Source: Paraliobacillus quinghaiensis
Lineage (GTDB): Bacteria > Bacillota > Bacilli > Bacillales > Amphibacillaceae
Assembly (NCBI RefSeq): GCF_003426025.1
Contig: NZ_QJSH01000001.1
Location: forward strand, 62,001-126,000
Direction of reading: 5' to 3'
DNA length: 64,000 bases
A program made the translations under genes and the position numbers. A model generated the notes under the pieces. It did not search any database. It had not been told where the DNA came from and worked only from the letters and a program-made list of their open reading frames with translations. Shown here in pieces: positions 18,135 through 26,591 of this stretch (the first letter of the stretch is position 1; every line of letters begins with the position of its first letter).

Positions 18135-18605
18135 ATGACTGAAGAAACAAGTGAACAGATGAAATCAATTGTATTTGAATTAAATGATGAAGAGTATGCT
18201 TTACCAGTAAAAAGTGTAGGTTCTATAGAACGAATCATGCACATTACAAGGATTCCCGGTACGCCAACATTCGTAAAAGGGGTACTTAACCTTCGTGGAG
18301 TTGTAACACCCATCATTGATTTACGTGCTAGATTTGGTTTTGAAGATATCGGTTATACAGAAAGTACGCGGATCATTATTATAAGTCTTAATAAGCTTGA
18401 AGTGGGTATTATAGTGGATGCTGCGTATGATGTCATAGATATACCTCAAAATGCAATTGAACCACCACCTGAAGTGATTGGAACAGTTCAAGTTGATTAC
18501 ATTGACGGTGTTGCCAAAATAGAAGAACGTTTATTAATTCTATTAAATATGGAGAAGGTATTAGACAAAGAAGCGATAAAAGAATTATATCAAATGGAAG
18601 GTTAG
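18135..18605 (+). CDS. cheW: Chemotaxis coupling protein CheW
   Basis: A 156-residue single CheW domain that links receptors to CheA. Typical sequence includes FELNDEEYALPVKSVGSIERIMHITRIPGTPTFVKGVLNLRGVVTPIIDLRARFG (given here as overlapping short motifs: ALPVKSV, RIPGTP, GVLNLRG, PIIDLR). The start ATG at 18135 follows GGAGGA. It lies between cheA and cheC as in B. subtilis. Confidence 0.96.
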   Translation: MTEETSEQMKSIVFELNDEEYALPVKSVGSIERIMHITRIPGTPTFVKGVLNLRGVVTPIIDLRARFGFEDIGYTESTRIIIISLNKLEVGIIVDAAYDVIDIPQNAIEPPPEVIGTVQVDYIDGVAKIEERLLILLNMEKVLDKEAIKELYQMEG

Positions 18606-18616
18606 TAGGTGAATAT

Positions 18617-19249
18617 ATGTCATTTATCGAATCCTTGACAGCATATCAATTAGATACATTAAAAGAAGTTGGCAATATCGGCTCAGGAAATGCAGCCACC
18701 TCTTTGTCCGCTCTACTAAACCAAAAAGTAGATATGACGGTTCCAGCTGTTCGTATTGTCGACTTTGATCAAATGATGGATTTAGTTGGTGGCCCTGACA
18801 CGTTAATTGTGTCTGTTTATTTACGCATACAAGGAGATGCACCAGGCAATATGTTTTTTGTGCTTTCTCCTTCTGAGGCGGAAACTTTCGTTAGAGAAAT
18901 GACCGGAATTGATAGTTTTACTGTTGATACCCCACCACTTGATGAAATGGGTTTATCAGCATTACAGGAATTAGGCAATATATTAGCTGGATCTTATTTA
19001 TCAGCATTATCAGATTTTATTAATGTTTTATTACAGCCCTCTGTCCCGCTCCTGCACATTGATATGGCTGGTGCCATTTTAACTCAGGGATTGATGGAAT
19101 TGTCACAAGAAAGTGATTACGCAATTATAATTGATACGATTATAAATGAACAAGACAATGAGAATGATCCTATTAAAGGCCATTTCTTTTTATTACCTGA
19201 TCCGGAATCTTTCCCGAAAATTTTCGATAGATTAGGTGTCGAAGATTAG
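18617..19249 (+). CDS. cheC: CheY-P phosphatase CheC
   Basis: A 210-residue CheC with two active-site helices, each carrying Glu and Asn: KEVGNIGSGNAATSLSALLN (about residue 16) and QELGNILAGSYLSALSDFIN (about residue 117). It hydrolyses CheY-P and is stimulated by CheD, giving adaptation feedback. The start ATG at 18617 follows TAGGTGA. The stop overlaps the cheD start by one base. Confidence 0.95.
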   Translation: MSFIESLTAYQLDTLKEVGNIGSGNAATSLSALLNQKVDMTVPAVRIVDFDQMMDLVGGPDTLIVSVYLRIQGDAPGNMFFVLSPSEAETFVREMTGIDSFTVDTPPLDEMGLSALQELGNILAGSYLSALSDFINVLLQPSVPLLHIDMAGAILTQGLMELSQESDYAIIIDTIINEQDNENDPIKGHFFLLPDPESFPKIFDRLGVED

Positions 19250-19749
19250 TGGTTGTTGAGACAAAAGAAATTATTAAAGTAGGAATCGCAGATTTGAAAT
19301 TCGCAAAGTCACCGGAAATTTTGCGTACATCAGGTTTAGGTTCGTGTGTAGGTGTAGTTGTCTATGATCTTTCGATGAAGATTGCTGGTATGTCACATGT
19401 AATGCTTCCAAGCTCATCTTTATCTAAACGAAGTGATTTAAATCAATTAAAATATGCAGATACTGCTGTGCCATTACTAATTGATACGTTAATAAAAGAA
19501 GGTGCAAGAAAATATGCATTGAAGGCAAAAATAGCTGGGGGTGCACAAATGTTTTCATTCAGTTCTTCTAACGATATGCTACGTGTTGGTAAACGAAATG
19601 AAGAAGCAGTTAAAGTAATACTTGATCAGTATCGCGTTCCTATTATTTCAGAAGATGTTGGTGGTAATAGTGGGAGAACAATAGAATTCTCCCTTGAAAC
19701 AGGTATGTTACAAGTAAGAACGGTAAACTTGGGTGAAAAACAAATATAA
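19249..19749 (+). CDS. cheD: Chemoreceptor glutamine deamidase CheD
   Basis: Deamidates receptor glutamines and partners with CheC. The catalytic Cys is in GLGSCVGVVVYD and the His in GMSHVMLPSS. The 166-residue length is typical. It starts at GTG 19249, which shares a base with the cheC stop and has no clear SD, so translation is presumably coupled to cheC, fitting the CheC-CheD complex. Confidence 0.94.
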   Translation: MVVETKEIIKVGIADLKFAKSPEILRTSGLGSCVGVVVYDLSMKIAGMSHVMLPSSSLSKRSDLNQLKYADTAVPLLIDTLIKEGARKYALKAKIAGGAQMFSFSSSNDMLRVGKRNEEAVKVILDQYRVPIISEDVGGNSGRTIEFSLETGMLQVRTVNLGEKQI

Positions 19750-19792
19750 TTTATAAGCTAACATAGGAGCATGACAATTGCGAGGTGATTTT

Positions 19793-20551
19793 GTGTCTAA
19801 TTCTAGCCCGACAATAGAAGAAATATGGGGAAATTGGGTGAGATATAAAGATAGTGCGTCTGCAAATCAACTAGTTGAACATTATCTTTATCTTGTTCAT
19901 TATCATGTTCAACGAATTTTAGTTCATTTGCCCAAAAATGTAAGCAAAGATGATGTAAATAGTTTAGGGCTTTTTGGTTTGTATGATGCACTGCATAAAT
20001 TTGATCCGAAAAGAGATTTAAAGTTTGATACATATGCTTCTTTTCGGATTCGTGGTGCAGTTATCGATGGATTACGAAAGGAAGATTGGTTACCACGCTC
20101 AATCCGTGAAAAAGCAAAAAAAATGGAACATGCAACACAAGAATTGGAACAACAATTCCAACGAAAACCTACTCCAACAGAAATAGCAGATTATCTCGGC
20201 TTACGCAGACAAGAAGTAGAAGAGATTACAAAAGACGCTATTTTTGCTAATCTCTTATCAATTGAAGAGAAAACAACTGATTATCAAGATGAATTTAATG
20301 AGGGTATTGGTTATAATTTACCAGATAACAAGCAGTTAACACCTGAAGAAAATATAGTAACTTTAGAAAACTATCAAGAGCTAGCTCAAAGTATTCACCA
20401 ATTAAACGAAAATGAAAAACTGGTTATCAGTTTATTTTATAAAGAGGAACTTACTTTTACAGAAATTGGTCATGTTTTAACGTTAACAACATCAAGAATC
20501 TCTCAAATCCATAAACAGGCAATTTACAAATTGAAAAAATTTTTAGCGTAA
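19793..20551 (+). CDS. sigD: Motility sigma factor SigD
   Basis: Alternative sigma factor (FliA/SigD class) for flagellin, motor, chemoreceptor and autolysin genes. Region 2 includes LGLFGLYDALHKFDP and KFDTYASFRIRGAVIDGLRKEDWLPRS motifs; region 4 includes EELTFTEIGHVLTLTTSRISQIHKQA. The GTG at 19793 is chosen because GAGGTGA (19782-19788) is correctly spaced; the in-frame TTG at 19778 is not. This gives 252 residues, close to the 254 of B. subtilis. It follows cheD and ends the chemotaxis section. The anti-sigma factor gene flgM is not in the window. Confidence 0.95.
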   Translation: MSNSSPTIEEIWGNWVRYKDSASANQLVEHYLYLVHYHVQRILVHLPKNVSKDDVNSLGLFGLYDALHKFDPKRDLKFDTYASFRIRGAVIDGLRKEDWLPRSIREKAKKMEHATQELEQQFQRKPTPTEIADYLGLRRQEVEEITKDAIFANLLSIEEKTTDYQDEFNEGIGYNLPDNKQLTPEENIVTLENYQELAQSIHQLNENEKLVISLFYKEELTFTEIGHVLTLTTSRISQIHKQAIYKLKKFLA

Positions 20552-20568
20552 TATAAAACACAGTTATA

Positions 20569-20717
20569 GCGCGTGTTCAATAAGTCGATAAATTTGAAAA
20601 CAAGTAAGCCGAGGCGACGAAATTTCTTTGGACCAGTGTAAAGGTTTTTCCTGAGAATCGGAAGAACAAGCCAACAAAGAGATGCTCCGCTTGTCATTTA
20701 GTAACTTTTGAACATCC
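20569..20717 (-). repeat. Dispersed MITE-like repeat, copy A
   Basis: A non-coding stretch of about 150 bp between sigD and the FapA-like gene. Its ends are imperfect inverted repeats, GCGTGTTCAATAAGTC on the left and GTAACTTTTGAACATC on the right. Its reverse complement resembles the element at 53540-53692: both contain GGCT(T/C)GTTCTTCCG about 45 bp from the TTCAAAA end, and both end in TGAAC(A/G)CG. A shorter relative is at 26447-26527. There is no ORF. I cannot name the family. Confidence 0.65.
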
Positions 20718-20755
20718 TCATATATATTATATCAATGCGTAAAGGAGATTAAGGC

Positions 20756-22126
20756 ATGGAGCCAATTCAAGAGATATTTAAACTAGATGTTTCCAATGAT
20801 AAAATGTCAGCTTCTCTTCATGTAAAACAATCCTATAATGCTGAAGAACTTACATTTGGAACATTAAAAAAATGGCTTAATGATAAAGGTATCGTATTTG
20901 GGATTGACACTTCAGCGGTAAGTAAATTGGCTACACAATATAATGAGAATCTTAATTCAATTGAAATAGCCACTGGAACTCCACCTATACATGGAGTAAA
21001 TGGCAAGATAGATTTCTTGTCAGAACAAGATGATGTGATTGGAATGGAAGAAAAGCGAAACTTTCGTGATGTAAAAAAAATTCCGACGCTTACAACAGGA
21101 GAAAAAATAGCGAAAATCACTGATCCAACATTTGGTACACCAGGACGTAATATATTTAACAAAGTTTTACCTGCAAAACCTGGAAAACCAGTACGTATGA
21201 GAGCAGGGAAAAATGTTGAATATAAAGAAGAAGAGCGTACTTTTTATGCTACTGCTGACGGTAAAATGAGTGTAGGATCTAATAAGATTCATGTCTATAA
21301 CACGTACGAGGTGCAAGGAGACCTTTCCTTAAAAACTGGTAACCTCAAATTTATTGGTTCCATTATAATTCGTGGAAACGTTCCTGCAGGTTATCGTGTT
21401 GAGGCTGAAGGCGATATACATATATACGGATTAGTTGAATCTGCCTACATAGAAGCTGGAGGGAGTGTTTTCATTTCTGAAGGGATCGCAGGCTTACGTA
21501 AAGGAACAGTCATTGCTGGAGTGGATGTTACAATCGGTTATGTTAATCAAGCGATTATTGAAAGTGGTAGAAACATTATTGTACAAAACTCGATTATGCA
21601 TAGTCATTGTGTAGCTAAACAACATATATATTGTAAATCTGGTAATATCATTGGTGGTGTATGCTCTGCAGGTATGACAATAGAAGCAAAAGACGTCGGT
21701 AATAAAATGAATACAAAAACAGAAATTGCAATTGGAATTAACCAAGAAAACCATCAACAAGAAGCGCAATTGACCAAAGAAAAAGAGGAAATTTTATCAA
21801 ATATCGAAAAATTACGAGTCCTAGGTGACAATTTAAAGGCAAAAGAAAAAATGAGTGAAGGGTTAAATTCAAAAGAACGAATACTTTTGCTAAAACAACG
21901 TAATACAATGCAGCAGGCTGAGAATAAATTAAGTGATATTGAAGCTGAAATTGGATCTTTACAGGTAGAATTAGGTGATATAGATCAAGTGAAACTAATT
22001 GTGAAGGGATCACTATACCCTAATGTAGATTTAAACTTTGGGAAATATAAAAAGACAATCAAGACTGTTCAAAAGTTTACCCAAGTGTATTTAGATAATG
22101 GTGAAATAACAGCACAACCACTCTAA
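20756..22126 (+). CDS. DUF342/FapA-family protein
   Basis: A 456-residue protein of the FapA (DUF342) family. An N-terminal region (about 1-165) is followed by a beta-helix polymer-forming region (about 170-330; GDLSLKTGNLKFIGSIIIRGNV, GDIHIYGLVESAYIEAGGSV, SIMHSHCVAKQHIYCKSGNIIGG as successive rungs) and a C-terminal coiled coil (about 330-410). Members are often next to flagellar genes, and Vibrio FapA affects flagellar assembly; a role in Bacillaceae is not established. The start ATG at 20756 follows AAAGGAG. It is separated from sigD by a repeat. Confidence 0.85.
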   Translation: MEPIQEIFKLDVSNDKMSASLHVKQSYNAEELTFGTLKKWLNDKGIVFGIDTSAVSKLATQYNENLNSIEIATGTPPIHGVNGKIDFLSEQDDVIGMEEKRNFRDVKKIPTLTTGEKIAKITDPTFGTPGRNIFNKVLPAKPGKPVRMRAGKNVEYKEEERTFYATADGKMSVGSNKIHVYNTYEVQGDLSLKTGNLKFIGSIIIRGNVPAGYRVEAEGDIHIYGLVESAYIEAGGSVFISEGIAGLRKGTVIAGVDVTIGYVNQAIIESGRNIIVQNSIMHSHCVAKQHIYCKSGNIIGGVCSAGMTIEAKDVGNKMNTKTEIAIGINQENHQQEAQLTKEKEEILSNIEKLRVLGDNLKAKEKMSEGLNSKERILLLKQRNTMQQAENKLSDIEAEIGSLQVELGDIDQVKLIVKGSLYPNVDLNFGKYKKTIKTVQKFTQVYLDNGEITAQPL

Positions 22127-22148
22127 CACTTAAAAGGATGCGGTCTAT

Positions 22149-22457
22149 ATGAGTTGGAAAGCAGTTGAAATGCAAGTCGTACTTCCACGAATTCAAGATG
22201 CGAGTAGGATTCAAGAGCAACTCCAACAAAGAGGTCAATTCATGCAAAATGTTCTTGCTAACCAACAATTAGCACAGGACGAGGTGAAACGAAAAACAGT
22301 CAATGATTTGAATCAAAAAGCAAATCTATCAAATAGTGAAGAGAGAAAGCATAAAAGTACTTCAGAAAATTCCCAAGACAATGCCAATAAAATGGAATTT
22401 GTTCAACAAGCAATAACACATCCGTTTCTTGGTAAACGAATTGATATCAATGGTTAA
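22149..22457 (+). CDS. Conserved hypothetical protein of the flagellar operon
   Basis: A 102-residue soluble, charged, mostly helical protein beginning MSWKAVEMQVVLPRIQDASRIQEQLQQRGQ. I recognise similar ORFs at this spot in other Bacillaceae but know no function. The middle is Lys/Asn/Ser-rich and probably disordered; the C-terminus ends in THPFLGKRIDING. The start ATG at 22149 follows a weak AAGGATGCGG. Its stop lies 10 bp before the swrB ATG, so it is probably cotranslated with swrB. Its role is unknown. Confidence 0.75.
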   Translation: MSWKAVEMQVVLPRIQDASRIQEQLQQRGQFMQNVLANQQLAQDEVKRKTVNDLNQKANLSNSEERKHKSTSENSQDNANKMEFVQQAITHPFLGKRIDING

Positions 22458-22467
22458 GAGGGGTAAT

Positions 22468-22971
22468 ATGTTATATTTTTTACTGTTAATTAGTTTTTTA
22501 CTACATGCCGTTACGTTTATCATTATTAAAGTTTTGAAAGATCGTATTGCACAACCAGATGATATACAAACACAAATGAGTCAACAACAAAAAGAAATGG
22601 AAGAATTATTAGCTGTTTATTTGTTAGAAATTAGAGAAGAGAATGAAAAATTTTTGGATACACTAAAACGCAACCCAAATGTTACAGAAAAAAAAGAGGA
22701 TCTTATAACAGATGCTGTTGCAACAACATCTAGAGAAAAAACAAAAAATGTTTCACCTATTGATTCTTCGCCATCTTTGAAAACAAATGAAAGTAAAAGT
22801 TATCAGCCACCAATTGAGAATGATCAACAGGACATTGTTGAGAGGTCTTTATCTGCACAAGTACTTTCATTACATAATCAGGGAGAGTCAATTGAATCAA
22901 TTGCTCGAAAATTAGATTGTGGAAAAACAGAAATCGAGCTAATGATAAAATTTCATCAAAAAAACAGTTAA
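22468..22971 (+). CDS. swrB: Swarming motility protein SwrB
   Basis: A membrane-anchored activator of flagellar assembly; in B. subtilis SwrB promotes type III export through FliM/FliG. The ATG at 22468 is selected because AAGAGGGG precedes it; the resulting 167 residues equal the B. subtilis length as I recall it. An N-terminal transmembrane helix (YFLLLISFLLHAVTFIIIKVL) is followed by coiled coil, a low-complexity linker, and a C-terminal helix-turn-helix-like segment (VLSLHNQGESIESIARKLDCGKTEIELMIKF). It is the last gene of the fla/che operon, 7 bp before the rpsB promoter. Confidence 0.88.
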   Translation: MLYFLLLISFLLHAVTFIIIKVLKDRIAQPDDIQTQMSQQQKEMEELLAVYLLEIREENEKFLDTLKRNPNVTEKKEDLITDAVATTSREKTKNVSPIDSSPSLKTNESKSYQPPIENDQQDIVERSLSAQVLSLHNQGESIESIARKLDCGKTEIELMIKFHQKNS

Positions 22972-22977
22972 AATTGC

Positions 22978-23006
22978 TTGATTGCACATTTTTCTTGTGG
23001 TATAGT
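22978..23006 (+). promoter_or_regulatory. SigA-type promoter of rpsB
   Basis: TTGATT (22978-22983), a 17-bp spacer and TATAGT (23001-23006) form a good vegetative promoter starting 6 bp after the swrB stop. It would give an rpsB leader of about 117 nt, long enough for an autoregulatory structure, although I cannot assign a known leader motif. It marks the boundary between motility and housekeeping blocks. Confidence 0.75.
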
Positions 23007-23129
23007 TACTTTTGGTGTTAATCACACACGCTTATGGATTATGGGAATGGTGCTGATCACTTGATTAGTTTTTCTGTAAAAATGAAATAAGCGGAGGAAA
23101 AAAACCAAATTATTAGGAGGAAACAAATC

Positions 23130-23864
23130 ATGGCAGTTATTTCAATGAAACAACTACTAGAAGCTGGTGTACATTTCGGTCACCAGACACGTCGTTGGAA
23201 TCCAAAGATGAAAAAGTATATCTTTACGGAAAGAAACGGCATCTACATCATCGACTTGCAAAAAACAGTGAAAAAAGTTGATGAAGCGTACAACTTTGTA
23301 AAAGAAATTGGTGAAAATGGCGGAACTATTTTGTTTGTTGGTACAAAAAAACAAGCACAAGAGTCTGTTAAAGAAGAAGCAATTCGTTCTGGAATGTACT
23401 ACATCAACCAACGTTGGTTAGGTGGAACATTAACAAACTTCGAAACAATTCGTAAACGTATTAATCGTATGAAATCAATTGAACGTATGGAAGAAGACGG
23501 AACATTTGAAGTTCTTCCTAAAAAAGAAGTTGTAGATTTATTAAAAGAAAAAGAGCGTCTTGACAAGTTCCTAGGCGGAATTAAAGAAATGAAAAAAATT
23601 CCTGATGCTTTATTTATTATTGATCCTCGTAAAGAGCGAATCGCTGTTGCAGAAGCACATAAATTGAATATTCCGATCGTAGGTATTGTAGATACAAACT
23701 GTGATCCTGATGAAATTGATTATGTAATCCCTGCAAATGATGATGCTATCCGTGCTGTAAAACTTCTTACGGGTAAAATGGCAGATGCTATCTTAGAAAC
23801 AAAACAAGGCGAAGTTATGGAAGAAGTAGAAACTTCTGAAGAAGCGGAAGCTGTAAGCGAATAA
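23130..23864 (+). CDS. rpsB: 30S ribosomal protein S2
   Basis: Universal small-subunit protein. The 244-residue product shows [24 protein letters not shown] at the start and [37 protein letters not shown] (short motifs IDPRKE, VDTNCDP) later, then an acidic tail. A TAGGAGG precedes ATG 23130. It is followed by a terminator-like hairpin and tsf. Confidence 0.98.
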   Translation: MAVISMKQLLEAGVHFGHQTRRWNPKMKKYIFTERNGIYIIDLQKTVKKVDEAYNFVKEIGENGGTILFVGTKKQAQESVKEEAIRSGMYYINQRWLGGTLTNFETIRKRINRMKSIERMEEDGTFEVLPKKEVVDLLKEKERLDKFLGGIKEMKKIPDALFIIDPRKERIAVAEAHKLNIPIVGIVDTNCDPDEIDYVIPANDDAIRAVKLLTGKMADAILETKQGEVMEEVETSEEAEAVSE

Positions 23865-23880
23865 TTCAAAGATTTTAAGG

Positions 23881-23914
23881 GGTGATAAGGGGGTAACCCT
23901 TTATCACCTTTTTT
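23881..23914 (+). terminator. Hairpin terminator between rpsB and tsf
   Basis: GGTGATAAGGG (23881-23891) pairs with CCCTTTATCACC (23897-23908) with one bulged T, followed by a run of six T. It is a strong intrinsic terminator. As no clear separate promoter is visible for tsf, it probably acts as a partial attenuator, lowering tsf relative to rpsB. Confidence 0.85.
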
Positions 23915-23973
23915 CAGAAAAAGGCATTTAATAAAAAATGCATTAATTTGGACAACCTAAAGGAGGAAATATA

Positions 23974-24858
23974 ATGGCAGTAACAGCACAAATGGTAAAA
24001 GAATTACGTGAGACAACTGGTGCAGGTATGATGGATTGTAAAAAAGCTCTAACTGAAACAAATGGAAATATGGAGGAAGCAATTGATCTTCTTCGTGAAA
24101 AAGGTATTTCTAAAGCTGCGAAAAAAGCTGATCGTATTGCAGCAGAAGGTTCTGCTCATGTCGTAGTTGATGGTAATACAGCTGTATTAATAGAAGTTAA
24201 CTGTGAGACTGATTTTGTTACAAAAAATGATCAATTTAAAACGTTATTACAAGAATTAGGTAACCACCTATTAGTTCAAAAACCAGCGGATGTAGCTGAA
24301 GCGCTTCAACAGCCTTTACATGGTGAGGGTGAAGTGTTAGAACAATTTATCAATTCTAATATTGCAAAAATTGGCGAGAAATTATCATTACGTCGTTTTA
24401 CAATTTTTGAAAAGACAGATAATGATGCTTTTGGTGCTTATATTCATATGGGTGGAAATATTGGTGTATTAACAGTATTAGAAGGTACTACTGATGCTGA
24501 TTTCGCTAAAGATGTTGCAATGCATATTGCTGCTGTAAACCCACGTTATGTATCTCGTGACGTTGTTTCTGCTGAAGAAGTTGAAAAAGAGCGTGAAGTA
24601 TTGAAAACGCAAGCGCTTAACGAAGGAAAACCAGAGAACATTGTTGAAAAGATGGTTGAAGGTCGCTTAGGCAAATTCTTTGAAGAAATTTGTTTGTTAG
24701 AGCAAAACTTTGTTAAAGATCCTGACCAAAAAGTTAAAAAACTAGTTGCTGATAAAGGTGCAACTATAAATGGCTTTGTTCGTTATGAAGTTGGAGAAGG
24801 TATGGAAAAACGCGAAGACAACTTTGCTGAAGAAGTAATGAGCCAAGTTAAAAAATAA
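23974..24858 (+). CDS. tsf: Translation elongation factor Ts
   Basis: Nucleotide exchange factor for EF-Tu. The 294-residue product has the UBA-like N-terminus ([21 protein letters not shown]) and the EF-Ts core with [10 protein letters not shown]-type motif ([14 protein letters not shown]) and [13 protein letters not shown]. An AAGGAGGA precedes ATG 23974. It follows rpsB as in nearly all bacteria. Confidence 0.98.
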   Translation: MAVTAQMVKELRETTGAGMMDCKKALTETNGNMEEAIDLLREKGISKAAKKADRIAAEGSAHVVVDGNTAVLIEVNCETDFVTKNDQFKTLLQELGNHLLVQKPADVAEALQQPLHGEGEVLEQFINSNIAKIGEKLSLRRFTIFEKTDNDAFGAYIHMGGNIGVLTVLEGTTDADFAKDVAMHIAAVNPRYVSRDVVSAEEVEKEREVLKTQALNEGKPENIVEKMVEGRLGKFFEEICLLEQNFVKDPDQKVKKLVADKGATINGFVRYEVGEGMEKREDNFAEEVMSQVKK

Positions 24859-24904
24859 GATGATTTCACGTAAGCATGTTGTGAAACATGTAACTTAAAC
24901 AATG

Positions 24905-24931
24905 GGGAACACATGGTGTTCTCTTTTGTTT
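24905..24931 (+). terminator. Weak hairpin terminator after tsf
   Basis: GGGAACAC (24905-24912) pairs with GTGTTCTC (24916-24923) around a 3-nt loop with one G-U pair, followed by TTTTGTTT. The stem is short, so partial readthrough into pyrH is likely. Confidence 0.6.
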
Positions 24932-24989
24932 AGGCTTAGATAAATTCACATGATAAATTGCTGATAAAATACATATTATGGAGGTTATT

Positions 24990-25712
24990 ATGACGAATGC
25001 CCGCTACCGAAGAATTGTATTAAAGTTAAGTGGAGAAGCACTAAGTGGAGAAAAGGGTTATGGAATTGAACCAAGTGTAATTCAATCAATAGCTGTTCAG
25101 ATTAAAGAAATTGCAGAATTGGGCACAGAAATTGCCGTTGTAGTAGGTGGCGGTAATATATGGCGTGGCAAAGTTGGAAGTGAAATGGGCATGGATCGTG
25201 CAAATGCGGATTACATGGGAATGCTTGCAACAGTAATGAATTCCTTGGCATTGCAAGATAGCTTGGAAAACCAAGGTATTCCAACGCGTGTTCAATCCTC
25301 GATTGAAATGAGACAAGTTGCTGAACCTTACATTAGACGTAAAGCAATTCGCCATTTAGAAAAGAAACGTGTTGTAATTTTCGCAGCTGGTACGGGTAAC
25401 CCTTATTTCTCTACAGATACGACAGCAGCATTAAGAGCAGCTGAAGTTGAAGCTGATGTCATTCTAATGGCAAAAAATAATGTGGACGGTGTTTATACAT
25501 CTGATCCAACACTTAATGAAGATGCTGAAAAATTCGAAGAGCTTTCTTATTTACAAATGTTAAATGACGGTCTTGGTGTCATGGATTCCACTGCATCATC
25601 GTTATGTATGGATAATGATATCCCGTTACTAGTCTTTTCAGTTATGGAAGAAGGAAATATTAAACGCGCTGTACTTGGCGAACAAATTGGAACAATAATA
25701 AAGGGGAGATAA
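24990..25712 (+). CDS. pyrH: UMP kinase
   Basis: Phosphorylates UMP to UDP in pyrimidine nucleotide synthesis. The amino-acid-kinase fold shows [40 protein letters not shown] and [14 protein letters not shown] motifs. The ATG at 24990 is chosen since GGAGG directly precedes it and the earlier in-frame ATG at 24978 overlaps that site; this gives the standard 240 residues. frr follows 2 bp downstream. Confidence 0.97.
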   Translation: MTNARYRRIVLKLSGEALSGEKGYGIEPSVIQSIAVQIKEIAELGTEIAVVVGGGNIWRGKVGSEMGMDRANADYMGMLATVMNSLALQDSLENQGIPTRVQSSIEMRQVAEPYIRRKAIRHLEKKRVVIFAAGTGNPYFSTDTTAALRAAEVEADVILMAKNNVDGVYTSDPTLNEDAEKFEELSYLQMLNDGLGVMDSTASSLCMDNDIPLLVFSVMEEGNIKRAVLGEQIGTIIKGR

Positions 25713-25714
25713 AA

Positions 25715-26272
25715 ATGTCACAAGCAGTTATTAAAGATACGAATTCTAAAATGTCACAAGCGGTTCAGTCTTTTTCAAAGCAGTTAGCAACAGTTAGAGC
25801 AGGGCGAGCAAATCCTGCATTATTAAATAATGTGTATGTTGATTATTATGGTGCTACAACACCATTAAATCAACTGGCTACTATAACAGTACCAGAAGCA
25901 CGTTTATTATTGATTTCACCTTTTGATAAATCATCAATTGGGGAAATTGAAAAGGCGATTCAAAAAGCTGATCTAGGCTTATCACCATCTAGTGATGGTA
26001 ATGTCGTACGCATTAACATTCCAACACTTACAGAAGAACGCCGTAAAGATTTAGTTAAAGTGGTAGGAAAATATGCTGAGGAAGCTAAGGTTCAGATTCG
26101 TAATATTCGTCGTGATGCAAATGATCAACTAAAGAAAGATGAAAAGAATGGTGATATTACGGAAGATGAATTAAGAGGATTTCAAGAGGATATCCAAAAA
26201 GAAACAGATAAACATATAGCTGAAATTGATCAATTAGTTAAAGCAAAAGAAAAAGAAATCATGGAAGTCTGA
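25715..26272 (+). CDS. frr: Ribosome recycling factor
   Basis: A 185-residue factor that splits post-termination ribosomes with EF-G. It is a helical protein with [39 protein letters not shown] and [29 protein letters not shown] (short motifs PFDKS and RNIRRDAND). A GGGGAGA precedes ATG 25715. A terminator follows. Confidence 0.98.
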   Translation: MSQAVIKDTNSKMSQAVQSFSKQLATVRAGRANPALLNNVYVDYYGATTPLNQLATITVPEARLLLISPFDKSSIGEIEKAIQKADLGLSPSSDGNVVRINIPTLTEERRKDLVKVVGKYAEEAKVQIRNIRRDANDQLKKDEKNGDITEDELRGFQEDIQKETDKHIAEIDQLVKAKEKEIMEV

Positions 26273-26297
26273 CAAAAACAATCAAATAAATGTAAGT

Positions 26298-26327
26298 TAA
26301 AAACCCTCTGCATATAGGGGGTTTTTA
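26298..26327 (+). terminator. Terminator after frr
   Basis: AAAAACCCTCT (from 26298) and ATAGGGGGTTTTT (to 26327) form a short GC-core hairpin with a T run, ending the pyrH-frr unit. Confidence 0.75.
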
Positions 26328-26446
26328 TATGTTAACATTTCACATTTTAATAAATATACATAAGAGCTTTTTATTTGCTAGTGCGTCCTAAAGCATTACG
26401 TGGTAAACTGGTAAAAGATATGCTTTACTTGTACTCAATCTAATGG

Positions 26447-26527
26447 TGATGTTCAAAAAATCACCAAATCATAAGCGCCGCATCTCGGTTCTTTGCTTCT
26501 GATTGGGCACCTTTCTGAACACGTACT
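26447..26527 (+). repeat. Dispersed MITE-like repeat, short copy B
   Basis: About 80 bp with ends GATGTTCAAAAAATC and CTTTCTGAACACGTACT, matching the ends of copies A and C (TTCAAAA at one side, TGAAC(A/G)CGTACT at the other). It looks internally deleted relative to the copies of about 150 bp. It lies in the 319-bp gap between frr and uppS, where no gene is seen; the uppS reading frame happens to stay open back through its right end. Confidence 0.6.
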
Positions 26528-26591
26528 AATTTTAAACAAACATCTATCTGGAATGATTGTGTTAAGTTTTACACACAACGGAGGACAAATT

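Noticed and set aside
26493-26591. Upstream extension of uppS giving 289 residues
   Set aside because: The added codons fall in a repeat and its flank, are not family sequence, and a strong SD precedes the ATG at 26592.
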